Positions 6,500 through 13,948 of a stretch of DNA of 39,535 nt are shown in pieces. The DNA comes from Pedobacter sp. V48. GTDB taxonomy: Bacteria; Bacteroidota; Bacteroidia; Sphingobacteriales; Sphingobacteriaceae. A program made the translations under genes and the position numbers. How positions within the stretch are numbered: the stretch's first letter is position 1; each line of letters starts with the position of its first letter. The stretch spans positions 45,227 through 84,761 of the forward strand of contig NZ_AWRU01000003.1 in NCBI RefSeq assembly GCF_000523515.1, written 5' to 3'. The notes under the pieces are model-generated. The model had not been told where the DNA came from, searched no databases, and saw nothing but the letters and a program-made list of their open reading frames with translations.

Positions 6500-6880
6500 T
6501 TATTTCTTTTTTGTAGTTGCTTTCTCCTCATTCTCTTTTTTCCTGAATGCCACAATTCTTTTAATTAGCTTTTCAGGGAGCAATTTATTTATTGGAAATT
6601 GGATAACCGCTTTACTTGTTTTGTACCCTTCCAGATCAGTCTTGAAGTGTGCCCAAAAGGCTTCACTAAAGGGGTTCGATAATGAGATGTGATTAGGAAA
6701 TGCACAATAGTATATCAGGTACCCATTGTATTTAAAGCAGGGTATTTGATAGCTGATACTTTCGTCTGCATCCGGTACTACTTCATGAATAATTTTCCTA
6801 ATCGTCTGCATTCTTTGGAGTGCTTCCCCGCTAAATGCGAGATGGTACTCATCAATCGACTGATAATTTGTTTTAGCCAT
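6500..6880 (-). CDS. DUF1801 / YdhG-like (frataxin-like fold) protein
   Basis: A 126-residue protein with the DUF1801 pattern: SIDEYHLAFSGEALQRMQTIRKIIHEVVPDADESISYQIPCFKYNGYLIYYCAFPNHISL. The P-x-A-x-E-x-I-S-Y-x-I-P-x-F block is the core of this family, which includes Bacillus YdhG/FraH-type putative iron chaperones. The tail is lysine-rich (EEKATTKKK). It overlaps the DoxX-like gene by 8 bp and is probably co-translated with it. In this phylum such genes commonly travel with SRPBCC, DoxX and AraC-type regulator genes. The actual function is unproven. Confidence 0.8.
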   Translation of the reverse strand: MAKTNYQSIDEYHLAFSGEALQRMQTIRKIIHEVVPDADESISYQIPCFKYNGYLIYYCAFPNHISLSNPFSEAFWAHFKTDLEGYKTSKAVIQFPINKLLPEKLIKRIVAFRKKENEEKATTKKK

Positions 6881-7247
6881 TGTTCTGAATCTTATTATTA
6901 TAGATGTAAGAAACCGCGAGGATGCCCAATACTATTAGTGGCAATAACATAAACGCGATATTTTGATCTACACAGGCATGACTGATGAAAGCATAGATTA
7001 AACTAAATGTAAGCCCTGCATATGCCCATTCCTTTAACTTACCCTGGATTTTAGGCAAAGAGATCGCTATAATTCCAAGTACTTTGCAATAGATAAGTGT
7101 ATAAGCAAAGTAATCGGGATAGCCTAAAGGTTTTGTACCTGCATTTACATATTCCGGCGCAAACAGTACGGTACCCAGTGGCATTACACCTTCCCAAAGT
7201 ATGAGGATAGAGGTTGCCACCCAAAAGATTATTTTATTCTTTTTCAT
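6873..7247 (-). CDS. DoxX-like integral membrane protein
   Basis: A 124-residue protein with four predicted membrane helices: about 8-28 (IIFWVATSILILWEGVMPLG), 47-65 (YFAYTLIYCKVLGIIAISL), 74-92 (WAYAGLTFSLIYAFISHAC) and 98-117 (IAFMLLPLIVLGILAVSYI). The sequence style (GYPDYFAYTLIYCKVLGIIAI, then KEWAYAGLTFSLIYAFISH) is that of the small DoxX-like/DoxD family. Its members sit in the cytoplasmic membrane and have been linked to quinone or thiol redox chemistry in a few organisms. It lies 24 bases downstream of the SRPBCC gene and overlaps the DUF1801 gene, so it is the middle gene of a three-gene operon. Confidence 0.8.
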   Translation of the reverse strand: MKKNKIIFWVATSILILWEGVMPLGTVLFAPEYVNAGTKPLGYPDYFAYTLIYCKVLGIIAISLPKIQGKLKEWAYAGLTFSLIYAFISHACVDQNIAFMLLPLIVLGILAVSYIYNNKIQNNG

Positions 7248-7271
7248 CTTGTTAAATTTTTTTGTTTCTGA

Positions 7272-7690
7272 TTATTTGTTTTCTACATATTTCACGAAAT
7301 TATTTAAAATAGCCTGCCAACCTTGTTTCTGAAATTCAGGGTCATTCTCTGTTTCTGGGTCAAAAGTTGTTGCAAGCGTGGTTTTACCATCTTTATCTGT
7401 AAATAATGTTGTGGCAGTTCTGCCGTCAGCCATGGTATAGGCTATTTCTTTATACAATTCAACCTTATCGTAAGTGCCTTCAAAATCAAAACCGAAACTG
7501 CCATCTTTAGCTTCCATTCTATTTTTAAACTTCCCGTTTATGCGGAGGTCGTTTTCGCTGCTTGGAGTATGCCAGCTTGGGTCGGCGTGTTCCATTGGAT
7601 AATGTCGGCCGGTGTATTCCAAGCCTTCCATACTTTTTCTACGGGAGCATTCACTGTTGCTTCTACCGTAATTTTTGTTTGTTCTGCCAT
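7272..7690 (-). pseudogene. SRPBCC/AHSA1-like protein, one-base frameshift
   Basis: From the ATG at 7690 the frame reads MAEQTKITVEATVNAPVEKVW, then NTPADIIQWN, which is a typical SRPBCC (Aha1/START-like) N-terminus. It then runs into nonsense and stops within about 20 codons. From about 7590 downward the next frame carries HADPSWHTPSSENDLRINGKF, then NRMEAKDGSFGFDFEGTYD, then the helix FQKQGWQAILNNFVKYVENK. One extra C after the AAC codon near 7590 would rejoin the halves into a normal protein of about 140 residues. Thus either a real single-base deletion or a sequencing error. Relatives bind hydrophobic ligands. First gene of the operon divergent from the GlxA-type regulator. Confidence 0.75.
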
Positions 7691-7760
7691 GTTTTTTATT
7701 TTTAATAATTTATTACATTACAAAGATGCTACAGACTCCGAAACTTGGTCTATTGTAAAA

Positions 7761-7789
7761 ACGACAAATTAGAGGTGAATTACGACAAA
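7761..7789 (+). promoter_or_regulatory. Direct repeats, candidate AraC-family binding site
   Basis: ACGACAAA occurs at 7761-7768 and 7782-7789, exactly 21 bp apart (two helical turns), in the 129-bp gap between the SRPBCC operon and the regulator at 7820. Paired direct half-sites at this spacing are the usual AraC-family target. A similar TGACAAAA lies before the paralogous regulator, at 21171. Confidence 0.4.
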
Positions 7790-7819
7790 AGTATATACCT
7801 TTAGTTAAGTCAAAATTAT

Positions 7820-8797
7820 ATGCAAGTTTCAGTATTCGTTCCACAGTATGGAGTAATAGAAGCTATTACCCCAGCATTCAGGACCTTTAACACGGCCAAT
7901 GAATTTTTAACGACATTTGGTAAAAAGCCCATTTTCAAAGTAGAGTATGTGGGCTTGAATGAATATGTACCTGCCAACAATGGCGAATACACGGTAAAAA
8001 CAGACAGGCTGCTGAAAGATGTTGCCCATACCGACCTGCTCATTATACCACCCACTTTTGGAGACACTAACGCAGGCATCCAAGCTAATGCGGAAGCAAT
8101 ACCGTACTTCAAAAAGCTTCATCAAAGCGGATCCAGCCTTGCAAGCTTATGTATAGGTGCTTTTTTGCTTGCAGAAACAGGCTTGCTAGATGGAAAAAAA
8201 TGCTCTACCCATTGGGCACATATCAGCGAGTTTAGAGAAAAATACCCACAGGTAGAAGTAGAAGATGGCGCTATCATTACCGAACACAATAACATCTATA
8301 GTAGCGGTGGCGCAAGTAGTTTGTGGAATTTAATTTTGTATCTGGTAGAAAAGTTTTCTGACAGGGAGACCGCTGTGATGATATCCAAATATTTTGCGTT
8401 AGACATTGGTAGAGACAGTCAATCACAGTTTGCCATTTTCAAAGGGCAGAAAAACCATGGTGATGGAGACATTCAAAAGGTACAGAGTTATATTGAGACA
8501 AATTATGAAGACAAAATAAGTATTGAAGATTTGGTAAACCTTACAACTGTTGGACGGAGAACTTTTGAGCGAAGGTTTAAGGATGCAACAACTAACACGC
8601 CAATGGAGTACATACAACGGGTAAGAATAGAAGCTGCAAAGAAGTTTTTTGAAGCTTCAAGAAAGAATGTGACAGAAGTAATGTACGGTGTAGGTTATAC
8701 CGATACCAAAGCATTCAGGGATATTTTCAGGAAGATAACAGGCCTTACTCCAATAGAGTATAGGAATAAGTTTGCAAAGGTAGCAAACGAAGTATAA
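7820..8797 (+). CDS. GlxA-family transcriptional regulator (DJ-1/PfpI + AraC)
   Basis: A 325-residue protein with an N-terminal DJ-1/PfpI-like domain (about 1-195) and a C-terminal AraC double HTH (about 215-320). The elbow SLCIGAFLLAETGLL contains the conserved Cys; ISIEDLVNLTTVGRRTFERRFKDATTNTPMEYIQRVRIEAAKK and VGYTDTKAFRDIFRKITGLTPIEYR are the two HTHs. GlxA proteins use the degenerate amidotransferase domain to sense small molecules. It is divergent from the SRPBCC/DoxX/DUF1801 operon, which it presumably controls. A close paralogue is at 21199-22176. It ends 23 bases from the converging rhamnosidase gene. Confidence 0.88.
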   Translation: MQVSVFVPQYGVIEAITPAFRTFNTANEFLTTFGKKPIFKVEYVGLNEYVPANNGEYTVKTDRLLKDVAHTDLLIIPPTFGDTNAGIQANAEAIPYFKKLHQSGSSLASLCIGAFLLAETGLLDGKKCSTHWAHISEFREKYPQVEVEDGAIITEHNNIYSSGGASSLWNLILYLVEKFSDRETAVMISKYFALDIGRDSQSQFAIFKGQKNHGDGDIQKVQSYIETNYEDKISIEDLVNLTTVGRRTFERRFKDATTNTPMEYIQRVRIEAAKKFFEASRKNVTEVMYGVGYTDTKAFRDIFRKITGLTPIEYRNKFAKVANEV

Positions 8798-8820
8798 TTA
8801 CTTTTCGCAGTAAAGTTGTA

Positions 8821-11109
8821 TTAATACCTTACTGCCCAGTTATGTGTGCCCGATTTAACATCTCTGATTACCCAAAATTTGCCCTCTGGTATTGCTTTTA
8901 ATGATCTTCCGTCTTTAATTATTCGGTCCTTTTCTGTTTGTTTTGGTAAGTAGACTACTCCCGTGGCATTGGATGGGATACTGGTTTTTAATTGAAACTG
9001 CGCAGTGGTTTTAGTAAAGGCAATATTGATTTTTCCATGTAAGGTTGATAATTGGAGCTCGGCAGAGTGAAGTGTTCCTGGTTGTGGTTTTATTTGGATA
9101 GTTCCAAAGGCAGGGGATAAGGGTTCGACTCCCATAATTTTCCTGACAATAATATTGGCAGGTGCAGCACCCCAGGCATGATTCCAATCCTGATTGTTTT
9201 TGTAATCCGTATCCCAGGCCTCAGTAGTCATGGTTGAGCCAGAACGGAGCATGTTGTACCAGCTTCGCTTTTCTGTTGAGGTTAACAGCTGTAATCCATA
9301 TTCTGCTTCATTTGCATTGTATAGCGCATCGAGCAGGAATTGTGTGCCATACACACTGCAGGCCATTCCTCTTGAACGGATGTGGGTTATTACTTTTGCT
9401 TTATGTTCATTTGGCACCAGATCGAAAGCAAGAGCAAGCATATTGGAATGTAACGAGCTGTGCATAGTATCCTCACCATCTTTTATTGTTCCTGTGTTCG
9501 GATCTATAAAACTATGTTGAAAGGCCTGTTTTACTTTGTTGGCTTGTTGCTTATAGAATGCAGCATCTTTTTTTTCTCCCAATGCCTGGGCTAGATCCCT
9601 CATACAAATCAAGGCTTGATAATGAAAAGCATTTACCACTGCATTATAGTCTGTGAAAACAAAACCATCTGTTTCTCCGGGATAGGAGGGTGGTAGTCCA
9701 AAGCCTCCTTTTTGTGGCCAATCTACAATGTCTTTTAGCACTTTTTCTCCATTAAAAGTAGAGAAATGTATGGATTTGGTAAAGGTACTGTCTTGTTTAC
9801 CGGTTCTGGTACTAATTAGCCCATCGGCTCTGGCAAGGGCAAGCAGCAGTTTTGGTTTTAGTTGTGGGTAAAGTAGTTTTACCGTTCTGATGTCGCCGGA
9901 ATAGAGGTAATCATTCCAGGCCACCAGCAGGTTTTGCAACGACCATTCGGTTGGCCAGGTGGCGTGATAAATCAGGAAATCTAAAGACCTTTTGGCCATG
10001 TTAAATTCAGCATCGGAAGCATAATGTGATAGCTGATTAATTAATGCATCAGCTTCGTAAGGAATCCGTTCGCGGTCGCCATCAACATATATGCCTGTAA
10101 ATGAAGTTGCTTTAATGGTGTGTTTAGAAAGCTCCCAGATCCGGTTTAAAAGGGTGTCGGAGCTTTTAAATGATGACGCTTGATCATTAAAAGGATAGGT
10201 TACAACGTAACGCTGTACTTCAATTATTGCGTTATCATTCTTTTCAATTTCCACATATCGGAATGGGAGTACTTCGCCTATGTAATCAGGCATAAGTATG
10301 GCCTTAGATCCGGTGTTACGTTCATCGGCTAAAAATTTAAGATCGTAACTGTGTTGTCCTTTTTGCAATGCTAGTTTTAATAAACGGTAGCGGATAGTAC
10401 CTCTTGGTTTTCTATCCACATGCCCTGCGGCATCTACTGCTTCGCCAACATGGATTTTCAAGGTATCTCCATCGGTTGCTGATTTGATGTGTATTTTTAT
10501 TTGAGCAAAGGCATCATTCCCAAAATCATATAAAGTATTAAGGTTATTTAATTGTTTACTGAAAACCGGTTTTTCTAATGATTTTACAAGGGGTTGATGA
10601 GCGGTCTGGTAGGGCTTTAATACGCTGTCGGTAATAAAAGAGGTGGGTTTTGAATAATCACTTGCGATTTGTTTGTTGTTCCAGGCCTTTACTTTCCAGT
10701 AGAAAACAGTATTTGGGTTAAGCTTACGCCCTCCGTAAATGATGCCAGTCTGTTGGCCTTTAATTACTTTTCCGGAGTCCCAGAAATCGCCTTTATTCGC
10801 TTTGAGGTTTTCCAAGGAGGATGCAACAAGAATCCTATATGCGGTTTGGGAACTGCCTTTAGAATTATCTTCTAATATCCATGAAAAATATGGGTTTTGA
10901 TTGGCTATTAGTGCCATTTGATAGGTAGTGCCTGATTGCTTTGCCTCCTGAAGTGATAGTGCCACTGGCATCCCATTTTTCCATACTTTATCCGCATTCA
11001 AAAGTAAATCGATCCTCAAATCTGAAGGAGAATTAGGCGGTTGTGCATTTGTTTTTAAGGACGAAATTAATAAAACTATAGCGAGGAAAAGATTGCTTAA
11101 AGGGTGCAT
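8821..11109 (-). CDS. Secreted family-78 glycoside hydrolase (alpha-L-rhamnosidase)
   Basis: A 762-residue protein with signal peptide 1-22 (ends TNAQ). Residues about 75-165 form a fibronectin-like/Bac_rhamnosid N domain (WKVKAWNNKQIASDYS). Residues about 195-305 are a beta-sandwich. The (alpha/alpha)6 catalytic barrel runs from about 315 to 660, with YVDGDRERIPYEADALINQLSHYASD (341-366), WPTEW, AWNDYLYSGD and TTEAWD..NQDWNHAWGAAPANIIVR. A C-terminal beta-domain starts GVEPLSPAFGTIQIKP. The acidic D-G-D-R-E-R block is where the GH78 general acid resides. The enzyme should release terminal alpha-L-rhamnose from plant glycosides or rhamnogalacturonan in the periplasm. No SusC/D pair is directly beside it; the GH28-like enzyme 11 kb away is a plausible partner. 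Confidence 0.88.
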   Translation of the reverse strand: MHPLSNLFLAIVLLISSLKTNAQPPNSPSDLRIDLLLNADKVWKNGMPVALSLQEAKQSGTTYQMALIANQNPYFSWILEDNSKGSSQTAYRILVASSLENLKANKGDFWDSGKVIKGQQTGIIYGGRKLNPNTVFYWKVKAWNNKQIASDYSKPTSFITDSVLKPYQTAHQPLVKSLEKPVFSKQLNNLNTLYDFGNDAFAQIKIHIKSATDGDTLKIHVGEAVDAAGHVDRKPRGTIRYRLLKLALQKGQHSYDLKFLADERNTGSKAILMPDYIGEVLPFRYVEIEKNDNAIIEVQRYVVTYPFNDQASSFKSSDTLLNRIWELSKHTIKATSFTGIYVDGDRERIPYEADALINQLSHYASDAEFNMAKRSLDFLIYHATWPTEWSLQNLLVAWNDYLYSGDIRTVKLLYPQLKPKLLLALARADGLISTRTGKQDSTFTKSIHFSTFNGEKVLKDIVDWPQKGGFGLPPSYPGETDGFVFTDYNAVVNAFHYQALICMRDLAQALGEKKDAAFYKQQANKVKQAFQHSFIDPNTGTIKDGEDTMHSSLHSNMLALAFDLVPNEHKAKVITHIRSRGMACSVYGTQFLLDALYNANEAEYGLQLLTSTEKRSWYNMLRSGSTMTTEAWDTDYKNNQDWNHAWGAAPANIIVRKIMGVEPLSPAFGTIQIKPQPGTLHSAELQLSTLHGKINIAFTKTTAQFQLKTSIPSNATGVVYLPKQTEKDRIIKDGRSLKAIPEGKFWVIRDVKSGTHNWAVRY

Positions 11110-11153
11110 GAGGTTTACTTGGTTTTAACAATAATAAATAATTAATTTACAAA

Positions 11154-11840
11154 ATGATCCATACTTTAGATAATCCCATCTATAATGCGTTAAATTCGGC
11201 TCATAGTACTTTTTCGAGTGGAACAGATCATGCAAAGTATTACCTGGAAGAGGTTGCTTCATTTGCTGGCCTGAGGGATAATTCGAAAGGTAATTTTGAA
11301 GCGCTTCATGAGAACAGCCCTTTGGAAAGCCTGTTTATTGTTTTCACACCTTCTGCTGTAGATATCCCTGCTCGGTGGAGACTTGTTGCACAGATTAATA
11401 TGTTTCAGATGATCTATGAATCTAAAGAGATTCCGGCAGGAACCGATATTGATTTTGTGGATTTAGATAAATCACATGTTGATCAGATGATAGCTCTTGT
11501 AGAATTAACCCAGCCGGGGCCATTTAGAGAAAGAACAATAGAGTTTGGAAATTATACTGGTGTATTTAGTGGCGATAATTTGGTAGCAATGGCAGGACAT
11601 AGGCTCAATCCTACACCTTTTACTGAGATTAGTGCTGTATGTACTCACCCAGATCATCTTGGTAAAGGTTATGCTTTTGAGCTACTTCGCGAGCAGATCA
11701 AAAGGATATTGAAGAAATCTGAAATTCCTTTTTTACACGTTAGAAATGATAACCATGGTGCCATTAAATTGTACAAGAAGCTAGGATTTGAGATAAGGGC
11801 TGATATGTTTGCTTATGTTATAAAGAAGGTAAATAGGTAA
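11154..11840 (+). CDS. GNAT-family N-acetyltransferase (FR47-like)
   Basis: A 228-residue protein. The C-terminal half (about 105-225) is a GNAT domain of the FR47 kind: GVFSGDNLVAMAGHRLNPTPFTEISAVCTHPDHLGKGYAFELLREQI, containing the acetyl-CoA pyrophosphate loop (H-L-G-K-G-Y-A), followed by PFLHVRNDNHGAIKLYKKLGFEIR, the classic last helix-strand. The N-terminal 100 residues are variable, as in other members. It transfers an acetyl group from acetyl-CoA to an unknown amine in the cytoplasm. It is divergent from the rhamnosidase (44-bp gap). Its stop codon lies inside the perfect hairpin shared with the converging phosphatase gene. Confidence 0.85.
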   Translation: MIHTLDNPIYNALNSAHSTFSSGTDHAKYYLEEVASFAGLRDNSKGNFEALHENSPLESLFIVFTPSAVDIPARWRLVAQINMFQMIYESKEIPAGTDIDFVDLDKSHVDQMIALVELTQPGPFRERTIEFGNYTGVFSGDNLVAMAGHRLNPTPFTEISAVCTHPDHLGKGYAFELLREQIKRILKKSEIPFLHVRNDNHGAIKLYKKLGFEIRADMFAYVIKKVNR

Positions 11841-11876
11841 CAACCTTTCTATCTGTAGAAAGGTTGTTACCTATTT
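11831..11876. terminator. Perfect bidirectional hairpin terminator
   Basis: A 21-bp perfectly paired stem (11831-11851 with 11856-11876) and a TCTG loop, with A/T-rich sequence on both sides. It contains the GNAT stop codon and ends 3 bases before the converging phosphatase gene's stop, so it can end both transcripts. Confidence 0.85.
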
Positions 11877-11879
11877 GAA

Positions 11880-13751
11880 TTATTTTTTAATGTATTTTAA
11901 TAGTCTTTTGAATATCTCAGTATTAGAATATACACCTCTAAAATCATCAGAATGAGGGCCATAAGCAAACACAGGAACTGGAACAGCTGTATGGTCATTT
12001 GTAGAAAATTCGCCTAATACGTAGCCTGATTGAATGTCGCCATCAAGAAGGGTTAGTCCTCCCGTTTCATGATCAGCCGTAACCACTATAAGTGTCTCGC
12101 CATTGCTATCAGCAAATTCGAGTGCTTTGCCAATTACTTTGTCGAAATCAAGATTTTCAGTAATCACTTGCGAGACGTTGTTTCTATGGCCACCGTAATC
12201 GATTTGTGCCCCTTCAAGCATCATGAAAAGACCTTTTGGATCTTTGGCTAACTGCTGAGTTGCTTTTAAGAAGGCTTCGGTCAAGAATTCCCCGCGACCC
12301 TCAATTTTTGGTCTTGTTTCGTTATCGGCAACAAGTCCAACCAACTTGTCTGCATTGCTTTTTTTGAAATCTTCAAAAGTATAGGTCACGGTATAGCCTT
12401 TCTTTTCTAATAATTCAACGGCAGTTGTTCCATTTAAGGTTTTCTTAAAGTTTGACACGCCAGAGCCCAAGAACATATTGATTCCTGAATTGTGCATGTC
12501 TTGTGCGATTTGGGGCTCCATTGAACGATCGGGTTGATGTGCGTAGAACGCTGCAGGAGTAGCATCGGCGAGATCACCAACAGAAATAACTGCAGTTTTT
12601 TTACCTTCTTCTGCGGCATACACAGCTAATGATTTTAATGGTTTTTCTGTTGAGTCTACTCCAATTGCGCGGTTATTTGTTTTTTCTCCGCCTGCCATTG
12701 CGGTTCCACCTGCTGCCGAATCAGTGATGTAAGTATCTGCAGCATTTGTAACAGAAACCCCAATGTTGCGCATCTTAAATAAATTGAGCTGACCTTGATT
12801 TGCAGTAAATGCAGAATATATCTGGGTAAGCCCCATTCCATCGCCAATTAAAAGAATTACATTTTTTATTTTTCCATTCTTGCCGTCTGATTGATAAGTG
12901 GGTTGGTATGTTTTGTGGATTTCTTTATTGATATAAATGTTTTTATCCAGGTCTTTTATGAAATTTCCAAGTGATTCGATAGCATCAGTGCCTATTAAAT
13001 CTACGTGAAGATTCATTAAAGCCAGCCAGGAGCTTTTTGTATCAGGAGTAGCCCAAAACCGGATCTTTTTTCCTTCTGCATGGACACTATCTATAAGTCC
13101 CTTGACCCTTGTGTAGTCGGCATGCTCTAATCTGCCTTTTCCATTCCATTTGCTATAAGCGGTGAATGGGAAGCTTACTAATTCTACGTGTTTTGTTTCG
13201 TCAGCTATATGTTGTAATGGCCACTCTCCATCAAAATAGATATAATCAGGATAGTTTTTGTAATCATTTGGTTTTGGCCTGGATCCGCTTATTGTAATGG
13301 TTAACTGGCCAGCGTGTGTACTTGTTTTAAGAATGTCTTTATGAGGTTCCAGCTGTTTGATTAATATAGCTAAAGCGGTCGGGTAGTTTTCTTTAATATC
13401 GATCAGTAAATGAAGCTTGCGTTTAGGGTCTTTCTGTAAGGCTGCTATTGCTGGTTTAATATATGTGCTATATAGTGTTATTGAAGGGTTAACATGTTCT
13501 TTACTGTGCGCAACAAGCAAGTCGTTGTTTAATGGGAAAATATCTGCCTCAATGGAACCAAATCCTTTTTGAAAAGCTCTTTGGAAAGGAATGTCATTTT
13601 CATAGTCGTTATGAGAATGGGCATTTAATAATGAGTATTTAGCTTCTTTGTTAGGTGACTCCTGAGCCTGAGAATAATTAGCGCCAGCGGTTAATAAAAG
13701 CGCAAAGAGGCTCAATTTAATAATTTTTTTGATCGGTTTTTCTGTTTTCAT
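11880..13751 (-). CDS. Secreted glycerophosphodiesterase-like + alkaline phosphatase fusion
   Basis: A 623-residue protein, starting at the ATG 39 bases inside the longest frame so that MKTEKPIKKIIKLSLFALLL forms a signal peptide (cleavage near SQAQ30). Residues 38-268 form a PI-PLC/glycerophosphodiester phosphodiesterase-like barrel: NAHSHNDYEND (45-52), GSIEADIF, LHLLIDIK, RFWATPDT and DLIGTDAIE. Residues 295-620 are an alkaline phosphatase: LIGDGMGLTQIY (Asp304, metal), TDSAAGGTAMAGGEKTNN (Ser345, nucleophile), EGAQIDYGGHRNN, VVTADHETGG and DHTAVPVPVFAYGP. Classic PhoA is about 450 residues; this version is compact. The likely role is two steps in one periplasmic chain: cleave a phosphodiester, then strip the phosphate. 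It lies 3' of susD, but a terminator separates them, so it may have its own promoter. Confidence 0.85.
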   Translation of the reverse strand: MKTEKPIKKIIKLSLFALLLTAGANYSQAQESPNKEAKYSLLNAHSHNDYENDIPFQRAFQKGFGSIEADIFPLNNDLLVAHSKEHVNPSITLYSTYIKPAIAALQKDPKRKLHLLIDIKENYPTALAILIKQLEPHKDILKTSTHAGQLTITISGSRPKPNDYKNYPDYIYFDGEWPLQHIADETKHVELVSFPFTAYSKWNGKGRLEHADYTRVKGLIDSVHAEGKKIRFWATPDTKSSWLALMNLHVDLIGTDAIESLGNFIKDLDKNIYINKEIHKTYQPTYQSDGKNGKIKNVILLIGDGMGLTQIYSAFTANQGQLNLFKMRNIGVSVTNAADTYITDSAAGGTAMAGGEKTNNRAIGVDSTEKPLKSLAVYAAEEGKKTAVISVGDLADATPAAFYAHQPDRSMEPQIAQDMHNSGINMFLGSGVSNFKKTLNGTTAVELLEKKGYTVTYTFEDFKKSNADKLVGLVADNETRPKIEGRGEFLTEAFLKATQQLAKDPKGLFMMLEGAQIDYGGHRNNVSQVITENLDFDKVIGKALEFADSNGETLIVVTADHETGGLTLLDGDIQSGYVLGEFSTNDHTAVPVPVFAYGPHSDDFRGVYSNTEIFKRLLKYIKK

Positions 13752-13898
13752 TCTAATCTGTTCTTGTTTGCAATATGGTTGGTATTGCATTTATGTACGT
13801 TTAGGATTGATGTGATCTAGTTGTTGGATCTACTTGCAGATCAGTAGTGTAAAGCTAACAAATGGTTTGATTAGGTAGCTGATGATTTTAATAAAAGC

Positions 13899-13934
13899 AA
13901 AAGGGTGTCCGTTAATATAATCGGACACCCTTTT
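13899..13934 (-). terminator. Terminator after susD
   Basis: AAAAGGGTGTCCG (13899-13911) pairs perfectly with CGGACACCCTTTT (13922-13934) around a 10-base AT loop. On the minus strand it ends in a T run, 15 bases past the SusD stop codon (13949). Confidence 0.85.
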
Positions 13935-13948
13935 CCATATTACTTTAT

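Noticed and set aside
7272..7631. Reading the 119-codon frame as an intact SRPBCC gene
   Set aside because: Its first 15 or so codons are not SRPBCC-like, while the true N-terminus is found in the adjacent frame up to 7690.
13752..13790. Upstream start adding 13 residues to the phosphodiesterase/phosphatase fusion
   Set aside because: The extra residues (MQYQPYCKQEQIR) would precede and spoil a normal signal peptide.
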